From assembly GCA_000277445.1 (NCBI GenBank), contig AJWJ01000164.1, positions 1-43,153 of the forward strand: a DNA stretch of 43,153 nucleotides, in the 5' to 3' direction. A program made the translations under genes and the position numbers. How positions within the stretch are numbered: position 1 is the stretch's first letter; each line of letters opens with the position of its first letter. Below the pieces are notes generated by a model. The model made no database searches. It was not told the origin of the DNA and saw only the letters and a list, made by a program, of their open reading frames with translations. Shown here in pieces: positions 43,124-43,153 of the stretch. This DNA comes from Polysphondylium violaceum (Eukaryota; Evosea; Eumycetozoa; Dictyosteliales; Dictyosteliaceae).

Positions 43124-43153
43124 AAATAAATAAGACAACGAAGTGTATACTCC
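42426..43153. other. Intergenic, low-complexity window end
   Basis: Promoter side of the TBC gene followed by A/T-rich DNA, T-runs with interspersed C near 42975-43010 and a pure A run of about 27 near 43090. No gene seen; a further gene may start beyond the window. Confidence 0.45.

Overview
The window looks like nuclear DNA of a dictyostelid social amoeba. It is very AT-rich, with long A and T homopolymers between genes. Introns are short (mostly 53-94 bp, GTAAGT/GTATGT...TAG), and proteins carry runs of Asn, Ser, Thr and Gln. Several genes are typical of the group: a CBM49 cellulose-binding secreted protein, a follistatin-module coat-type protein, alternative oxidase, a RhoGAP, and an ankyrin/F-box-like family protein. 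I cannot name the species; base composition fits Heterostelium/Polysphondylium or Cavenderia better than D. discoideum. Intron positions were worked out by eye from splice signals, frame and family alignment.

Layout. 0.1-2.4 kb: secreted DNase II family enzyme in six exons. 2.8-4.7 kb: large ankyrin-like family protein ending in a CaaX box. 5.1-7.3 kb: LARP1 homologue with La motif and DM15 region. 7.9-8.3 kb: small secreted CBM49 protein. 8.4-11.3 kb (minus): RhoGAP protein. 11.3-14.0 kb: long gene-poor stretch with two coding-like scraps. 14.0-15.6 kb: secreted Pro/Thr-rich protein with six follistatin-like modules. 15.9-16.8 kb: PABPN1-type nuclear poly(A)-binding protein. 16.8-19.7 kb: long leader/intergenic stretch. 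19.7-22.1 kb: BRSK/AMPK-related kinase. 22.3-23.0 kb (minus): unknown Ser-rich protein. 24.1-25.0 kb: NAP/SET-fold protein in four exons. 25.2-25.7 kb (minus): Janus/PHPT1 phosphohistidine phosphatase. 26.2-27.9 kb (minus): unknown 549-residue protein. 28.3-29.4 kb (minus): alternative oxidase. 31.2-32.2 kb: sucrase/ferredoxin-like protein. 32.4-34.3 kb (minus): unknown multi-pass membrane protein. 35.5-37.2 kb: DEAD-box RNA helicase with RGG tail. 37.4-39.7 kb (minus): ABC-type ATPase joined to a DUF4435/TOPRIM-like domain. 40.1-40.8 kb: dCTP deaminase/dUTPase-like protein. 40.9-42.4 kb (minus): TBC1D12/14-like protein lacking both catalytic fingers.

Most genes are unrelated housekeeping or developmental genes; dictyostelids do not use operons, so neighbourhood says little about function. 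The strongest candidate for an under-described system is the ATPase-DUF4435 gene at 37.4-39.7 kb. Its domain pair is the one used by bacterial PARIS (AriA/AriB) and, more loosely, OLD-family anti-phage proteins. Here it sits in a spliced eukaryotic gene, next to another bacterial-type enzyme, the dCTP deaminase-like protein.
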